Assembly (NCBI RefSeq): GCF_963855985.1
Contig: NC_087111.1
Coordinates: 2,175,001 to 2,239,000, forward strand
DNA length: 64,000 nt
Direction: 5' to 3'
Source of the DNA: Ostrinia nubilalis
Taxonomy: Eukaryota > Arthropoda > Insecta > Lepidoptera > Crambidae
Positions 31,740 through 42,556 of the stretch are shown piece after piece. The position numbers and the translations under genes were made by a program. Numbering within the stretch: position 1 is the stretch's first letter; each line of letters opens with the position of its first letter. The notes beneath the pieces were generated by a model, which was not told the origin of the DNA, made no database searches, and worked only from the letters and a program-made list of their open reading frames with translations.

Positions 31740-31835
31740 AACTTGATTTGAACCCAAGACCACTCGAGACAGACTAGTACTGGACCACAGAGGCGTAATG
31801 ATCGTAACATTCGCGGTCAGCGGTCTAACGATGAT
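31740..31835 (-). repeat. tRNA-like SINE head, antisense, second copy
   Basis: TGAACCCAAGACCACTCG (B-box complement), TACTGGACCACAGAGGCG (A-box complement), then ATGATCGTAACATTCGCGGT as at 30218. It is in the same orientation as the first copy, so the two flank the inverted repeat as direct repeats. Confidence 0.5.
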
Positions 31836-32104
31836 GGATCGCCGCCCATCGATCAGGGCCGATGTTCCGATCGTCAGATTACTTGTTGCGATGCCAAACA
31901 TGTAATCGAATCCGCAATTCGATTGTTTTTCCTAAACTACTTTCGATTTGCTGCGTTCGTTAAATACATTCGCTCTTTTGTAGTTTTCATTGCAGTTGTA
32001 AAACTGGTTGCCAGAAAAGGCTGTTTATTTAAAGCTTCACTTTACTATTTTCAAGTAACTTTCTCCGCAATTGGCATTAAAAAAACAAAAGACAATCTGT
32101 CAAC

Positions 32105-32155
32105 TGTCAAATCTTACTTTTTAACCGACGTCAAAAAAAAGGAGGAGGTTCTTTA
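32105..32155 (-). repeat. AACCGACGTCAAAAAAAAGGAGG dispersed repeat end
   Basis: TTTTTAACCGACGTCAAAAA, then AAGGAGGAGGTTCT. The complement (AACCTCCTCCTTTTATTGAA GTCGGTTA) is at 45053-45080. This is a frequent lepidopteran repeat end. Confidence 0.45.
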
Positions 32156-32183
32156 TGAACCATAGTGTATTATTCTCTTAAGC

Positions 32184-32372
32184 TTTTGCCCGCGGTTTCA
32201 CCCGCGTGAAATTTAGTATGTCACAGATCGTCATAAATTATAGCCTATATGTTAATCTGGGTTATAAACAGTAATACTGTAAAGTTTCAACAAAATCCGT
32301 TTAGTAGTTTTTGCGTGAAAGAGTAACAAACATCCTCCAGACATCATGACATCCAAACCTATATTAAATGAG
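32184..32372 (-). mobile_element. Helitron, antisense
   Basis: GCTTTTGCCCGCGGTTTCAC CCGCG at the left is the complement of a Helitron 3' hairpin. Then come TCCGTTTAGTAGTTTTTGCG TGAAAGAG and CATCCAAACC. The plus-strand partner of this 5' region is at 36974-37078. The terminal CTAG is not clear. Confidence 0.65.
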
Positions 32373-33353
32373 GATTTACACCGAGAACCGTAAAATTCTT
32401 ATTGAGTAGTGCTGTAGGATTAAAAATACCTACGAGAACATAATAATATCAATACTGTTTTCTTATGTAAATAGTTATAGTTTATATCAATAATTCTATC
32501 GGAAATCCCATCCCACATACAATATACGTGATTACAATCGCATGTAGCAATAATATAATCAGTTTAACTACTACACGACAAAGCTATTTGTAGACTACAT
32601 AACTGTAGGGGAGAACGAGGACAGTTGTCACAGAAGAGAGTTGTTACATGTGACATTGTCGATTTTTTGGAATTAACTAGGTACTAGCGACCTCGTAACA
32701 GTGCGCGTTTTTTAGTTCAAGTCTCGAGCTAACAAATACTCGCTGTCGCTGATCTATACATATACAGGGTGTCCCAAAAACAATGGATAACCCTGTAACC
32801 ATCGATAGGCCTTGCCATGGTCTCTCTAACGTCCAATTTTGACCCCAGTAAAAATATCACCGTTTTCAAGATTTTTAAGTTTTTGTGCATTTTTAGAAAA
32901 TTGCCACATGCGATTACTTTTTCTCATGCCATTTCTACAAATGAGGATACTTTTCAATCTAGTTTTTTCCTTATCACAAGAGATAGTTGGGCTATCAAAA
33001 GAAAAGATTAAAGTCCAACAAACTAGTTTAAAAGTATGAAAATTTTAAGAAATTGCAGAGAGGAAGGAAAAATTAATTCATTGTCTTGCAACTTTGATCA
33101 GCCATCGTGTAAAAAAAATGTAGGAAGACCATTGTGCCCATTACCTTAAAAACTTCCTTGGTTAATTGAGATTCTAAAAAAGTGTCACAAGCCTATGTAT
33201 TCTGTATTATTTTTATCTTATGGCTACTTGAATAGCAACTAGTATGAAAACTGCAAAAATGAGTTTTTTTCGTAATACTTAAACTAGGACTGCATAGTGG
33301 CATTAAATACAAATAGATAATTTTTAGCGTAGGAATTTTAATAAAGCAACATT

Positions 33354-33590
33354 TAATCATCATCATCATCATCATCATTTCAGCCATAGGACGTCCACTG
33401 CTGAACATAGGCCTGTACCCCAATGATTTTCATAATGACCGCTTGGTAGCGGCCTGCATCCAGCACCTTCCTGCTTACCTTTATGAGGTCGTCGGTCCAC
33501 TTTGTAGGTGGACGTCCTACGATGCGCTTTCCGGTACGTAGCCTCCACTTGAACCCTGTTGCCCCATTGGCCGTCCGTTCTGCGTTTTTG
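33354..33590 (-). mobile_element. RTE-B 3' fragment in the left arm of the palindrome
   Basis: (CAT)n, CAGCCATAGGACGTCCACTG, then GCGGCCTGCATCCAGCACC and GAGGTCGTCGGTCCACTTTG. It shares GGCCTGTACCCCAATGATTT, an unusual variant, with the right-arm copy. Confidence 0.85.
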
Positions 33591-33714
33591 TGATTACATG
33601 ACAGGATGATGGAAGGGGCTATGCTCGGGTTTCTTTACGAAATTGTATCAGAAATTAGGAGATCCGTAAACGAACTAAATTCGCTGACATAGCTCGACGG
33701 ATCAGCAAGCTGAA

Positions 33715-33958
33715 GTGGCAATGGGCAGGGCACAGTAGTTTGCAGAACTGAGGCAGCAGGGTTAAAGTGGAGGCTACGTACCTGAAAGCGCAACGTAGGA
33801 CGTCCACCTACAAAGTGGACCGACGACCTCATAAAGGTAAGCAGGAAGGTGCTGGATGCAGGCCGCTACCAAGCGGTCATTATGAAAATCATTGGGGTAC
33901 AGGCCTATGTTCAGCAGTGGACGTCCTATGGCTGAAATGATGATGATGATGATGATTA
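33715..33958 (+). mobile_element. RTE-B 3' fragment in the right arm of the palindrome
   Basis: AGCGCAACGTAGGACGTCCA ... GGGGTACAGGCCTATGTTCA and GGCTGAAATGATGATGATGA. It is the complement of the left-arm copy, including the GTACAGGCC variant, so both derive from one insertion. Confidence 0.85.
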
Positions 33959-34459
33959 AATGTTGCTTTATTAAAATTCCTACGCTAAAAATTATCCATT
34001 TGTATTTAATGCCACTATGCTTGTGATACCTTTTTAGAATCTTAATTAACCAAGGAACTTTTTTAGGTAATGGGCACGATGGTCTTCCTACATTTTTTTT
34101 ACACGATGGCTGATCAAAATTGCAAGACAATGAATTCATTTTTCCTTCTTCTCTGCAATTTCTTAAAATTTTCATACTTTTAAACTAGTTTGTTGAACTT
34201 TAATCTTTTTTTTTGATAGCCCAACTATCCCTTGTAATAAGGAAAAAAACTAGATTGAAAAGTATCCTCATTTGTAGAAATGGCATGAGAAAAAGTAATC
34301 GCAGGTGGAAATTTTCTAAAAATGCACAAAAACTTGAAAATCTTGAAAACGGTGATATTTTTACTGGGGTCAAAATTGGATGTTAGGGAGATCATGCCGA
34401 GGCCTATCGATGGTTACAGGGTTATCCATTGTTTTTGGGACACCCTGTATAATATTATC

Positions 34460-34627
34460 TATAAAAGCGAAAGGTCACGAGATCTCAGAAACTACAAGTG
34501 CTTCTTCTTATTTTGCATGGGGGTTCCTTTTAGAACGTAGGTGCTCACTAAGACGGGATTTTGCAAAATTCAACTCGTAAGTGGGTAAAACGGGGTCCAC
34601 GCGTACGAAGTCGCGGACGGCCGCTAG
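34460..34627 (+). mobile_element. Helitron 3' portion
   Basis: Ends GTAAAACGGGGTCCACGCG TACGAAGTCGCGGACGGCCG CTAG followed by T. The same 3' end occurs at 49310-49353 and, antisense, at 55297. Confidence 0.75.
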
Positions 34628-34914
34628 TAAGTTAATAAGTTCCAAAAAATCGACAATGTCACAACTCTCCTCTGTTACAACTCTCCCTTACAGTAAACGT
34701 AAATACTGTGGCATCTTACCTTACTTGTAATAGGTGTTATTTTTCAATAAAAATGTACAGCTTGATATGCTTTGTTGTTTGTGAGTAGGTATGGTTCTGT
34801 CACGTGTAAGGTATTTTATTGAATGGATGTGATTCATTCATACGGTTAATATCTTCTTCCTTCTTGAATGAAGGAGAGCAGTAAGATTAATTTTATTTAC
34901 ACTAGCACCACATA

Positions 34915-35165
34915 ATATGTGCTAGCAATGCCTGCGACTTTGTATGCGTGGAAATTATTAAAATTTTCCCGTTTTCCAATAGTTTTCATTGATGCCCCGC
35001 TCCTATTGGTCGTAGAGTAATGTTTTATAGCTAATTCCTGAATAAATGGAGTTATTAACACAAAAATATTTTTTCAAATTAAACCAGGCATGCAGCAATT
35101 CCTGAAATTAGCGCGATCAATCAAATGAAAAAGAAAAAAAAATACTCTTCAGCTTTAGATTTCAC
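34915..35165 (-). mobile_element. Helitron-like interior fragment
   Basis: CTCCTATTGGTCGTAGAGTA, TAAATGGAGTTATTAACACA and CTCTTCAGCTTTAGATTTCA match the loop sequence at 30880-31114 with divergence. Orientation is uncertain. Confidence 0.45.
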
Positions 35166-35244
35166 AAGTGAAGGCAAAAATATTGCAAAATACATTTACC
35201 TCGATTTGACCACCCATAAAAAGTATATTATATCCAATTATAAT

Positions 35245-35578
35245 GGGGATGTTGCCTGGGTCAAAAAGCAAGAGTTTTAATTAGTCCGTCAGTTAACTTA
35301 TCAAAAAATACTCTACTCGTATTTTTCACTTTTTCAAACTAATGAAAATTTAAAGAGATAAAGCGCCCCAAAGTTCATAAGAAGAGGCCCGTGACGTCAA
35401 CGCTTGCTTAAAAATGCCGCACGTTGTGACGTCGTGCGCAACTTCAACGCACCATAACTATGTAATTATTTGTTAGATTGACAAATAAAATTATACGTGT
35501 CCAATATTTTTTGATATTAAACATTACGGACTAAAAAAATTTTAGCCTAATAGGCTAGTTGCCTAAAAAAATTTTTAC
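35245..35578. mobile_element. GGATGTTTCCTGGGTC element, copy 2
   Basis: Nearly identical to 17150-17462: CCTGGGTCAAAAAGCAAGAG, AAGAAGAGGCCCGTGACGTC and TTGATATTAAACATTACGG. The right end (AGCCTAATAGGCTAGTTGCC) differs slightly from copy 1. Confidence 0.65.
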
Positions 35579-35946
35579 CTACTAGACACTACTCGGAAAC
35601 ACTTTTTTATTGGGATAATGATAATAAACTTTTCAATTTTCCAATTGAAAACCAAACCGGCATGGCAGTTTTGGGAAAGCATAAAAATGAGAATTAACGA
35701 CCATCGTTACGGAATCATTAATAACCAGAATAACATGGCACGAATGTCCGCGCCATGAATCTTCATGAAAAATGGACGAATGTTAAAGTGTAGTAAATAA
35801 CAGGTTAGGAAAACCTTGGCAGTGGCGGGATTTGTTAAGTTGGTACTTGCTACATACATCAATCATTGCCAACATAAAGATGTAGGAACGATAAGTCGCT
35901 GCTAACACGTAGTTCTTATTTCTATCATAGATATTAGGTTTGATAT

Positions 35947-36070
35947 TAAGGCTGGGTTGCACCATCTTACTTTAACTTTGACAAACGTCAAAAATCTGTC
36001 AAACTTCATACAAAATACACCGGTTATCGTTAAAGTCACGGTTAAAATAGAGTGGTGCAACTCAGCCTAA
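35947..36070. mobile_element. MITE, TAAGGCTGAGTTGCA family, copy 2
   Basis: TAAGGCTGGGTTGCACCATC and GTGGTGCAACTCAGCCTAA ends; the interior matches copy 1, including TTGACAAACGTCAAA. Confidence 0.75.
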
Positions 36071-36247
36071 GTCTGTGGAGACTTCTTGGCGGGAAAGTGA
36101 AGCTTAACCTTAACTTTAACCGTAACTATGATTTTAAACGGTGTTTTTGTAATTTAGTTCGACAGACTTTTGTCGTTTGTTATTTACAGTAATATAGTAC
36201 AAACCAAGGATAGAGTTGTTTTGTTTTTTTAAATGTGTTTAGCCAAA

Positions 36248-36402
36248 TCGTCGCTTGCCTCTCTGACTGACGTAACTGACATTTGCAAAATTTTCAGGCG
36301 ATTAGACAGATCGATTCGTCTTGCAAAACTGATTATGATGGTGTAGATAACTCAAGTTTCAAAAAAAATGTCAGATACGTTAGTTCGAGAGGCAAGCGAC
36401 GA
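36248..36402. mobile_element. MITE, TCGTCGCTTGCCTCTC family, copy 1
   Basis: TCGTCGCTTGCCTCTCTGAC and the complement AGAGGCAAGCGACGA form the ends; the interior TTCAGGCGATTAGACAGATC matches 56649-56790 with a 13-bp indel (TGACGTAACTGAC). Confidence 0.8.
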
Positions 36403-36973
36403 AATACTTAAGAGCCATTTCACAAAAAAGTTCCGCGCGAATTTAGGTACAAACTGTCAACGCAACGTAAAAAGAGTAAAAAGAACGCCGAAATGGACAA
36501 AAAAATCTTGAGCCGTGACCGTATTAAGACTTGATATAAGTTATTAATATTAAGGTAGAATAAGGTATTAAAACTTGATAAATTAATTTAAAATTTTAAT
36601 AGAGTTTATGTAATCTTTCAAAAAATTTTATATTTCGATTAATAATAATGAAACACGAATAGGTATAATATGTAAAATATATATTAAGTACAAAATAAAG
36701 ACAGTCACATAGTGAAAAAAAAAATGCCCTCTTACAGCTCTATCATCGGACCCTGGATATCATTTAGGGACGAAGTATTCGTCAAGGCGAATCACACAAT
36801 CCCAAACTCCATGGGGTTCTATTGTTTTGTTACGGAGTTGCAATGGAGGTGGCCATTGCAACTCCTCCAGATCCATTATCAGACAGAGCTAAGAAATAAA
36901 TAAATAAATAATAATAATAATTATTAAACAAATAACTAAAATATTTCATCTAACTATCTTACTTGTTACTAGT

Positions 36974-37078
36974 CTTACTAATAGTATAAATACGAAAGTT
37001 TGAATGGATGTCTGGATGTTTGTTACTCTTTCACGCAAAAACTACTGAACAGATTTTGATGAAACTTTACAGTACAGC
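36974..37078 (+). mobile_element. Helitron 5' portion, truncated
   Basis: TCTTACTAATAGTATAAATACG, GGATGTCTGGATGTTTGTTA and CAAAAACTACTGAACAGATT are the complement of 32184-32372. The 3' part is replaced by unrelated sequence from about 37080. Confidence 0.65.
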
Positions 37079-37092
37079 ACAGCAGTACTAGG

Positions 37093-37388
37093 CAGTCTGT
37101 GTTCAACTATCACTCGGGTCGGACGTTCCTATCGCAAAACCGTTGGTTCACTCAGTTCCGATACGACTCTAGTGCTGTGTGTAATTATTCTCGTGAATAC
37201 ACTGAGTTTATTAATTTCTACGAGTGGATTTCATTTTGCCTGAGACCTACGCCATGAACCCTGAAAAAGAAGACCCTGTCGCCAGCGACAGCGACACTTA
37301 TCCATCCCTAGCGTTGACCAGAATTGTGCGCATACTCTGGAGCATGCTATATACAACTGGCCGTCGGAGAAGCATAGATTTCCCTTAA
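37093..37388 (+). mobile_element. Possible LINE 5' end with a 44-codon ORF start
   Basis: CAGTCTGTGTTCAACTATC at 37093 starts a GC-richer 160-bp leader. An ATG at 37254 opens an ORF of 44 codons beginning MNPEKEDPVASDSDTYPSLA (acidic, serine-rich) and ending at TAA 37388. A leader beginning CAGT with a downstream ORF1-like start resembles the 5' end of some insect LINEs, but no RNA-binding or reverse transcriptase motif follows. It could equally be a fragment of a host 5' exon. Confidence 0.3.
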
Positions 37389-37892
37389 GTCTACTCCCGC
37401 TACCATATGGCACTCCGCTAAAACTCGTGAGGGCGCCAACACTTGCTTTTGTGTCGAAAATTAGTATGAGCAGCGCACGTGGTTGCCCGTTGTAGGCTCT
37501 ATGCAACCACGCTATTTTAAACCGTGGCCCCTAAGCATGAGATGGGAAACTGCACTCTCTTGAATTCTCTTTAATTTGATGGTATTAGGGGAATCCTAGG
37601 AACGAATACAGACTTTACAATGGAATCTCCTTATCAATGTTGAGACATTGCGAGTTGCAATGTTACGTTTTCTTGCAAACTGACCTTGATTTTTCAAACA
37701 CGTGTCAAAATAAAAAAATAATTTAAATCAAAAGCTCTAAGGAATATTTAATTGACATCAATTTCGAAGCAAGCACAGATCACAGAAACTTAAGGGAGAT
37801 GTGACAAGAGCCGCCCCGTTGAGCCTTGAGCCGGTGTCGCAACAATATGCCCAAAAACAGAACATATTGCTTGTGAAAGCAATGATGACAGC
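37389..37892. other. No recognised feature
   Basis: Non-coding sequence between the LINE-like leader and the palindrome. A 91-residue minus-strand frame here overlaps the ORF above and has no family resemblance. Confidence 0.4.
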
Positions 37893-38057
37893 AGCGCACA
37901 GTCTTTTATTTTGCCTTAGAAGCGGACATCCCTGTTTTATTAATTCAATCGTTAGATATTACTATTATGTATAAAATTGATGAAGGAACCAGTAGTTGTA
38001 TTTGCTTAGTTTCGAAGAAATATTCGATATTGTGATTTTATAAAAAAAACCAGTCTT

Positions 38058-38871
38058 GGATTACTAATGTTTGGCCAAAAAACGTTTCCCAAATTATCAC
38101 ATCGCAAACAACGTTTCGCAAATTTTCATTTGGCAAATTCTCATTTGGCAAAACAACTTATTGCAAACTTTTAATTCGCAAATGTCGTTTTTGGCATATT
38201 ATTGTTTAGCAAATTATTGTTTGGCAAAGTATGTTTTGCCAAATGTTTCATTTGGCAAAAATATTTCACGATAAACTATTTACAAAATAATTTGATTGGT
38301 GCATAGAATGGAATACAAATTAGCTTGTGGTTATTATTTTGTTTAGTGGGTAGTTAATATAAAATTTCTTCTAAATTAATTTTCTTATTTCATTCTTTTT
38401 ATCGAAATTTCCAAATGATTCATTAACAATAGAGGTGATTCTGGCGCTCGGCGGCCGCTGCCGCGGCACGCTTCGCTCGCCTTCGCGCATTAAGGGTCAC
38501 TGTTCTAACCTAACCTAACCTACTATTTTCTGCAATACCTACTTTCTGCAACCATCCTATTTTCTGCAATCTCTTTGTTTTGCCTAAAATTCTTGTGAAA
38601 ACCATGATCGTATGCTTTGATTTGTGGGTAATAAGTATGTGAAGTGTCAATTTGACCAAACAAATTATTTGGGATATAATATTTGGCAAAATAAAACATT
38701 TGCTATATAAACATTTGCCAAGTAAAATTTTGCCAAATGATAATTTGACCAAATGAATTAGTTGCGAAAAGTACAGTTGCTAAAAGTTCATTTGGGAAAT
38801 GAAACTTTGGCGATAAGTTGTTTGCGAAGTGAAATTTGGCGAAAAGTAATTTGGCCAAACGGAAGGATACC
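38058..38871. mobile_element. Unusual element made of degenerate TTTGGCAAA motifs, 9-bp target duplication
   Basis: Flanked by direct ACCAGTCTT at 38049-38057 and 38872-38880. The first 210 bp hold about a dozen TTTGGCAAA-like motifs spaced roughly 15-20 bp (ATTTGGCAAATTCTC, ATTTGGCAAAACAAC, TTTGCCAAATG). The last 230 bp hold a similar array in largely complementary form. TTTGGCCAAA occurs close to both ends, but no long terminal inverted repeat is visible. The centre includes a CG-rich patch (GGCGGCCGCTGCCGCGGC at 38447) and TTTCTGCAA repeats. No coding sequence. Confidence 0.7.
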
Positions 38872-39263
38872 ACCAGTCTTAGAAGCATATTTTCTAAAAA
38901 AATTACATTAAGTCAGAATTTTGTAAATAAATTTACCTATCACTATAACGTCTACCTTTATGCAAAAATAAATGGTTATTGCTGCAGTAATTTAGAAATT
39001 ATTTAATAATTTATGATTTTCAGAAAACATTTTTTTCTCCGTTGTCCTAGAAAATTGGCAGCTATATTTACTTTATATTGATGCATGATATAATTATCTA
39101 TAATACCTGAAAATATGACTTGCCTATCCCGTGGGAGTTCGAAGTTACGACTAGAAAAAATTGTCCAAAGTAATATTGACTAAGGGCATCGGTCAAAACC
39201 ACTATTAACTGAAATTTGCACTCAAAAGTGGTTTTGATCGATTATGAGTTTTGACTGCAACAT

Positions 39264-41108
39264 ATACAGGGTGTCCCGTAATGTAACGTCAAGCCGAAAC
39301 TGGGTGTTGAGGCAAGTTATGCTGGTTATCAGAAAAATATAAAAAAAAATCTATGTGGCATTTTGTCAAAATAATAGGCATTTAAACAAAAACAAAAAAT
39401 TCTACTCCCGGTGACGGTCTTTTTACTCGTGTTGCCACAAATCTTCACTTTTTCCAAATTTTTTTTTTGTTATGTAACCCTGAATAATGCTTCTCTAAAT
39501 TGTTATCAAAATTACAAAACCAGCTGCTCCAGCTTGGATGAAAAAAATACATTATTCCCAAAAAAATTTTGAAAAAAAATTTTTTGCCTAGTTTAAACTG
39601 ACTGTACTGAAAAAAAATTGTACTACGCGAGTATGGCAAGTGACGTCATAATTTGGCGCATTTAGTAAGGATTTCAAAATGGTATAACACTTGGTAAATT
39701 CTTGCTGTGATTGTCGACAATTTTTGTTTTTTTGGAAATAATCCCGTTTTTAACTTTATCTACCTTGGTTAAAAATTATTATTCTAATGTGCCCAAAATT
39801 CAAGAAACTTTTGTCATCATGACAGTAATTAGTAGTTGACATACTGTGACAAAAGTCACCCGTGCGTGCGCGCCGTTACTACCTGCTCTGCCTGCACTTG
39901 TACTTGGTAACAGGGATAATAAGGATATGAAGTTTTGGTTATGGATACGGTTACGGATATTAGAATAATATTATACCGGTTTCGGTTACGGTCACGGGTA
40001 TGAAATCATTTCAGATTATCTGAAAGTTTCGGATAATTTCGGTTACGGAATTATTAGAATTTCAAAAATGTAGGTATAATTCAAATAGCAAGATGCTGCG
40101 TGACCCACATAGCTACTTTATGTACCAACTAAGACGACACCTATGTATGATAAAGGTAAAACAGGCTGGCATATTAGATGGTGCCAGGGAATGCCAGACA
40201 AGTTGGTAACAAATATTAAAATTTAAGGTACAATTCCAAGACGGGCCGCAGACCGCAAACTGCAACCGCAAACTGCAAAATTCTATGAAATCGGCAGCGC
40301 GGCATTGCAGCTGCGGCGTGTATACTGCAGATTTCATAGAGTTTTGCAGTTTGGAATACTTGTACCCTTAGACTCCACCTTTATCCGAAACTATCCGTAA
40401 CTTTTGAATCAGTTTCGGTTACGGTTATTGATATTTTTTTATTTCGGATATCCGATAGTTTCGGTTATGGTTACGGATATCCATAATATCCCTGCTTGGT
40501 AAGATGGACCTCTCCGTCCCGCTCATACCTTTTAAAATGGCTTCTCCACCTCACTTAAGCCAGAAACTTGAATTTTGGGCACATTAGAATAATAATTTTT
40601 AACCAAGGTAGATAAAGTTAAAAACGGGATTATTTCCAAAAAAACAAAAATTGTCGACAATCACAGCAAGAATTTACCAAGTGTTTTACCATTTTGAAAT
40701 CCTTACTAAATGCGCCAAATTATGACGTCACTTGCCATACTCGCGTAGTACAATTTTTTTTCAGTACAGTCAGTTTAAACTAGGCAAAAAATTTTTTTTC
40801 AAAATTTTTTTGGGAATAATGTATTTTTTTCATCCAAGCTGGAGCAGCTGGTTTTGTAATTTTGATAACAATTTAGAGAAGCATTATTCAGGGTTACATA
40901 ACAACAAAAAAATTTGGAAAAAGTGAAGATTTGTGGCAACACGAGTAAAAAGACCGTCACCGGGAGTAGAATTTTTTGTTTTTTTTTAAATGCCTATTAT
41001 TTTGACAAAATGCCACATAGATTTTTTTTTATATTTTTCTGATAACCAGCATAACTTGCCTCAACACCCAGTTTCGGCTTGACGTTACATTACGGGACAC
41101 CCTGTATA
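39264..41108. mobile_element. Long-armed foldback element with TACAGGGTGTCCCGTAATG ends
   Basis: TACAGGGTGTCCCGTAATGT at the left and its complement ending at 41108. Arms of about 540 bp (39266-39806 and 40568-41106) are nearly perfect complements. TA dinucleotides flank both ends, as for Tc1/mariner-type insertion. The 64-codon frames at 39445 and 40732 are the same sequence read from the two arms and are not evidence for a gene. Confidence 0.8.
39911..40494. mobile_element. hAT MITE with CTTGGTAA target duplication
   Basis: The ends CAGGGATAATAAGGATAT and ATATCCATAATATCCCTG are imperfect inverted repeats. CTTGGTAA is duplicated exactly at 39903-39910 and 40495-40502. Subterminal GGTTACGGATAT motifs are repeated at both ends. 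The interior holds a smaller inverted-repeat element at about 40235-40350 (CAAACTGCAAAATTCTATGAAATC with a complementary arm). Confidence 0.9.
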
Positions 41109-41884
41109 ACGATGTTTCGAAAACGATAGGATTTCCAATAAGCCGCCACAGGGCCAACTCTATAATTATCAAACTCGACCAGACAAATTAATAATGGTAA
41201 AAGCAATGAATTTCAATAGTTATCTAACAAAGGCATTAAAACCGTATTGTTACGGACGGCATTTAAAAATCTAAAAAATATTCGGATGACAACCCTATTT
41301 ACATATAAATTTTCTAAACTCATAGAAATTAAAATATCTTCGAACTCCCACGGGATAGGCAAGTAATATTTTCAGGTATTATAGATAATTATATCATGTA
41401 TCAATATAAAGTAAATATAGCTGCCAATTTTCTAGGACAACGGAGAAAAAAATGTTTTCTGAAAATCATAAATTATTAAATAATTCCTAAATTACTGCAG
41501 CAATAACCATTTATTTTTGCATAAAGGTAGACGTTATAGTGATAGGTAAATTTATTTACAAAATTCTGACTTAATGTAATTTTTTTAGAAAATATGCTTC
41601 TAAAACTGTTTTTTTTTTTATAAAATCACAAAATCAAATATTTCTTCGAAACTAAACAAATACAACTACTAGGTCCTTCATGAATTTTATACATAATAGT
41701 AATATCTAACGATTGAATTAATAAAACAGGGATGTCCGCTTCTAAGCCAAAATAAAACACTGTGCAGCGACGTCATAATGTAAACAGTTTACATTGCTTG
41801 CATAGTACTAAAGATTATTCGAACGTTAAATACTAATACCAGAGTGGATAATGAGCACATATTTTGATTTCTTTGTGTGTGTGA

Positions 41885-41950
41885 ATTTCTAATGCGACAC
41901 TGAGTTTCGAACTCAGCGCATTACTTAGCTAGCATCTCTCTCTATGGAAG
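41885..41950 (-). repeat. tRNA-like B-box fragment, antisense
   Basis: GAGTTTCGAACTCAGCGCAT is the complement of a T-arm with a paired stem. Nothing else of a tRNA is clear. Confidence 0.3.
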
Positions 41951-42094
41951 CAAGTTATCTCCAAAATAACATTCTACACCTTTTTAACCTAGTCAGGTAA
42001 TAATTTTATTAAAATACGAAGCACTTCATCTATTAATAGGATAATATATAATATATATTAGAAGTTAATAAATTAATTATGCATAAAATATAAA

Positions 42095-42554
42095 TGTTAC
42101 GGTAAATATGATAAATGTGAAAATTATGAATAATCGCCGGTTATTATGAATAATTACCTCATGATTTGGTAAATGTGATTAATATGAGATCATTTATGTG
42201 TGTATAAATCTAAAAAGGGCCACCCCCGCCGCTCCTTAACTTATTTTTCACTTTAAATCAAAACAATGTTTTATAGGCATTATGGGAAAGTAACGTAACG
42301 CAAAAAACAGTCCAAACTCACTATGCCAAATTATATTAATAAATGATATCAAAACGTTCAAAATGTGAGGCTGTACATGAGCGCTGTACACGAGCCGGTG
42401 TTCTCTTTTATGATATTTGTTAGTATTAAGATTACATGATAAAATAATCACTGATAAATGTGATTAATTTATCACTTTTACCTCGCCTGTCGGTAATTAT
42501 TCATAATAACCAGCGATTATTCATAATTTTAAATTTATCACATTAACCGTAACA
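42095..42554. mobile_element. MITE with TGTTACGGT ends
   Basis: Left TGTTACGGTAAATATGATAA, then TGAATAATCGCCGGTTATTA pairs with the right arm (TAATAACCAGCGATTATTCA, TTAACCGTAACA). 460 bp; the arms of about 80 bp each extend through ATGAATAATTACC. Non-coding. Confidence 0.75.
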
Positions 42555-42556
42555 GA

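Larger units (their letters stand above)
32764..34452. repeat. 1.7-kb palindrome with TACAGGGTGTCCC ends
   Basis: TATACAGGGTGTCCCAAAAA at the left and its complement at about 34433-34452. Arms of about 700-800 bp pair along nearly their whole length to near 33590 and 33760. The left arm has about 105 bp (33195-33290) absent from the right. Both arms contain an RTE-B 3' end at the same position. TA-rich flanks fit a Tc1/mariner-type target, but the RTE in both arms points to inverted duplication or arm-to-arm conversion. Confidence 0.85.
32600..34697. mobile_element. Outer inverted-repeat element around the 32.8-34.5 kb palindrome
   Basis: Left ACTGTAGGGGAGAACGAGG ... GACATTGTCGATTTTTTGGAA (32600-32672) is complementary to right TTCCAAAAAATCGACAATGT ... 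TCTCCCTTACAGT (34636-34697). Inside lie the palindrome and a Helitron end. The ends are called from the arms only. Confidence 0.6.
37893..41765. repeat. 3.9-kb composite palindrome
   Basis: Outer arms: 37893-38049 plus 38873-39160 on the left pair with about 41340-41765 on the right. Matched phrases include GCGGACATCCCTGTTTTATT, TGGTTATTGCTGCAGTAATT and CCTATCCCGTGGGAGTTCGA with their complements. Inner arms of about 540 bp belong to the element at 39264-41108. Between outer and inner arms the two sides are unrelated (about 100 bp left, 230 bp right). The left arm is interrupted by the 38058-38871 insertion and the centre by a hAT MITE. Confidence 0.85.

Noticed and set aside
39445..39639. 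64-codon frames at 39445-39639 (minus) and 40732-40926 (plus) with almost the same peptide
   Set aside because: They are the two complementary arms of a foldback element, so their similarity is structural; the peptide has no family resemblance and is rich in low-complexity F/K.
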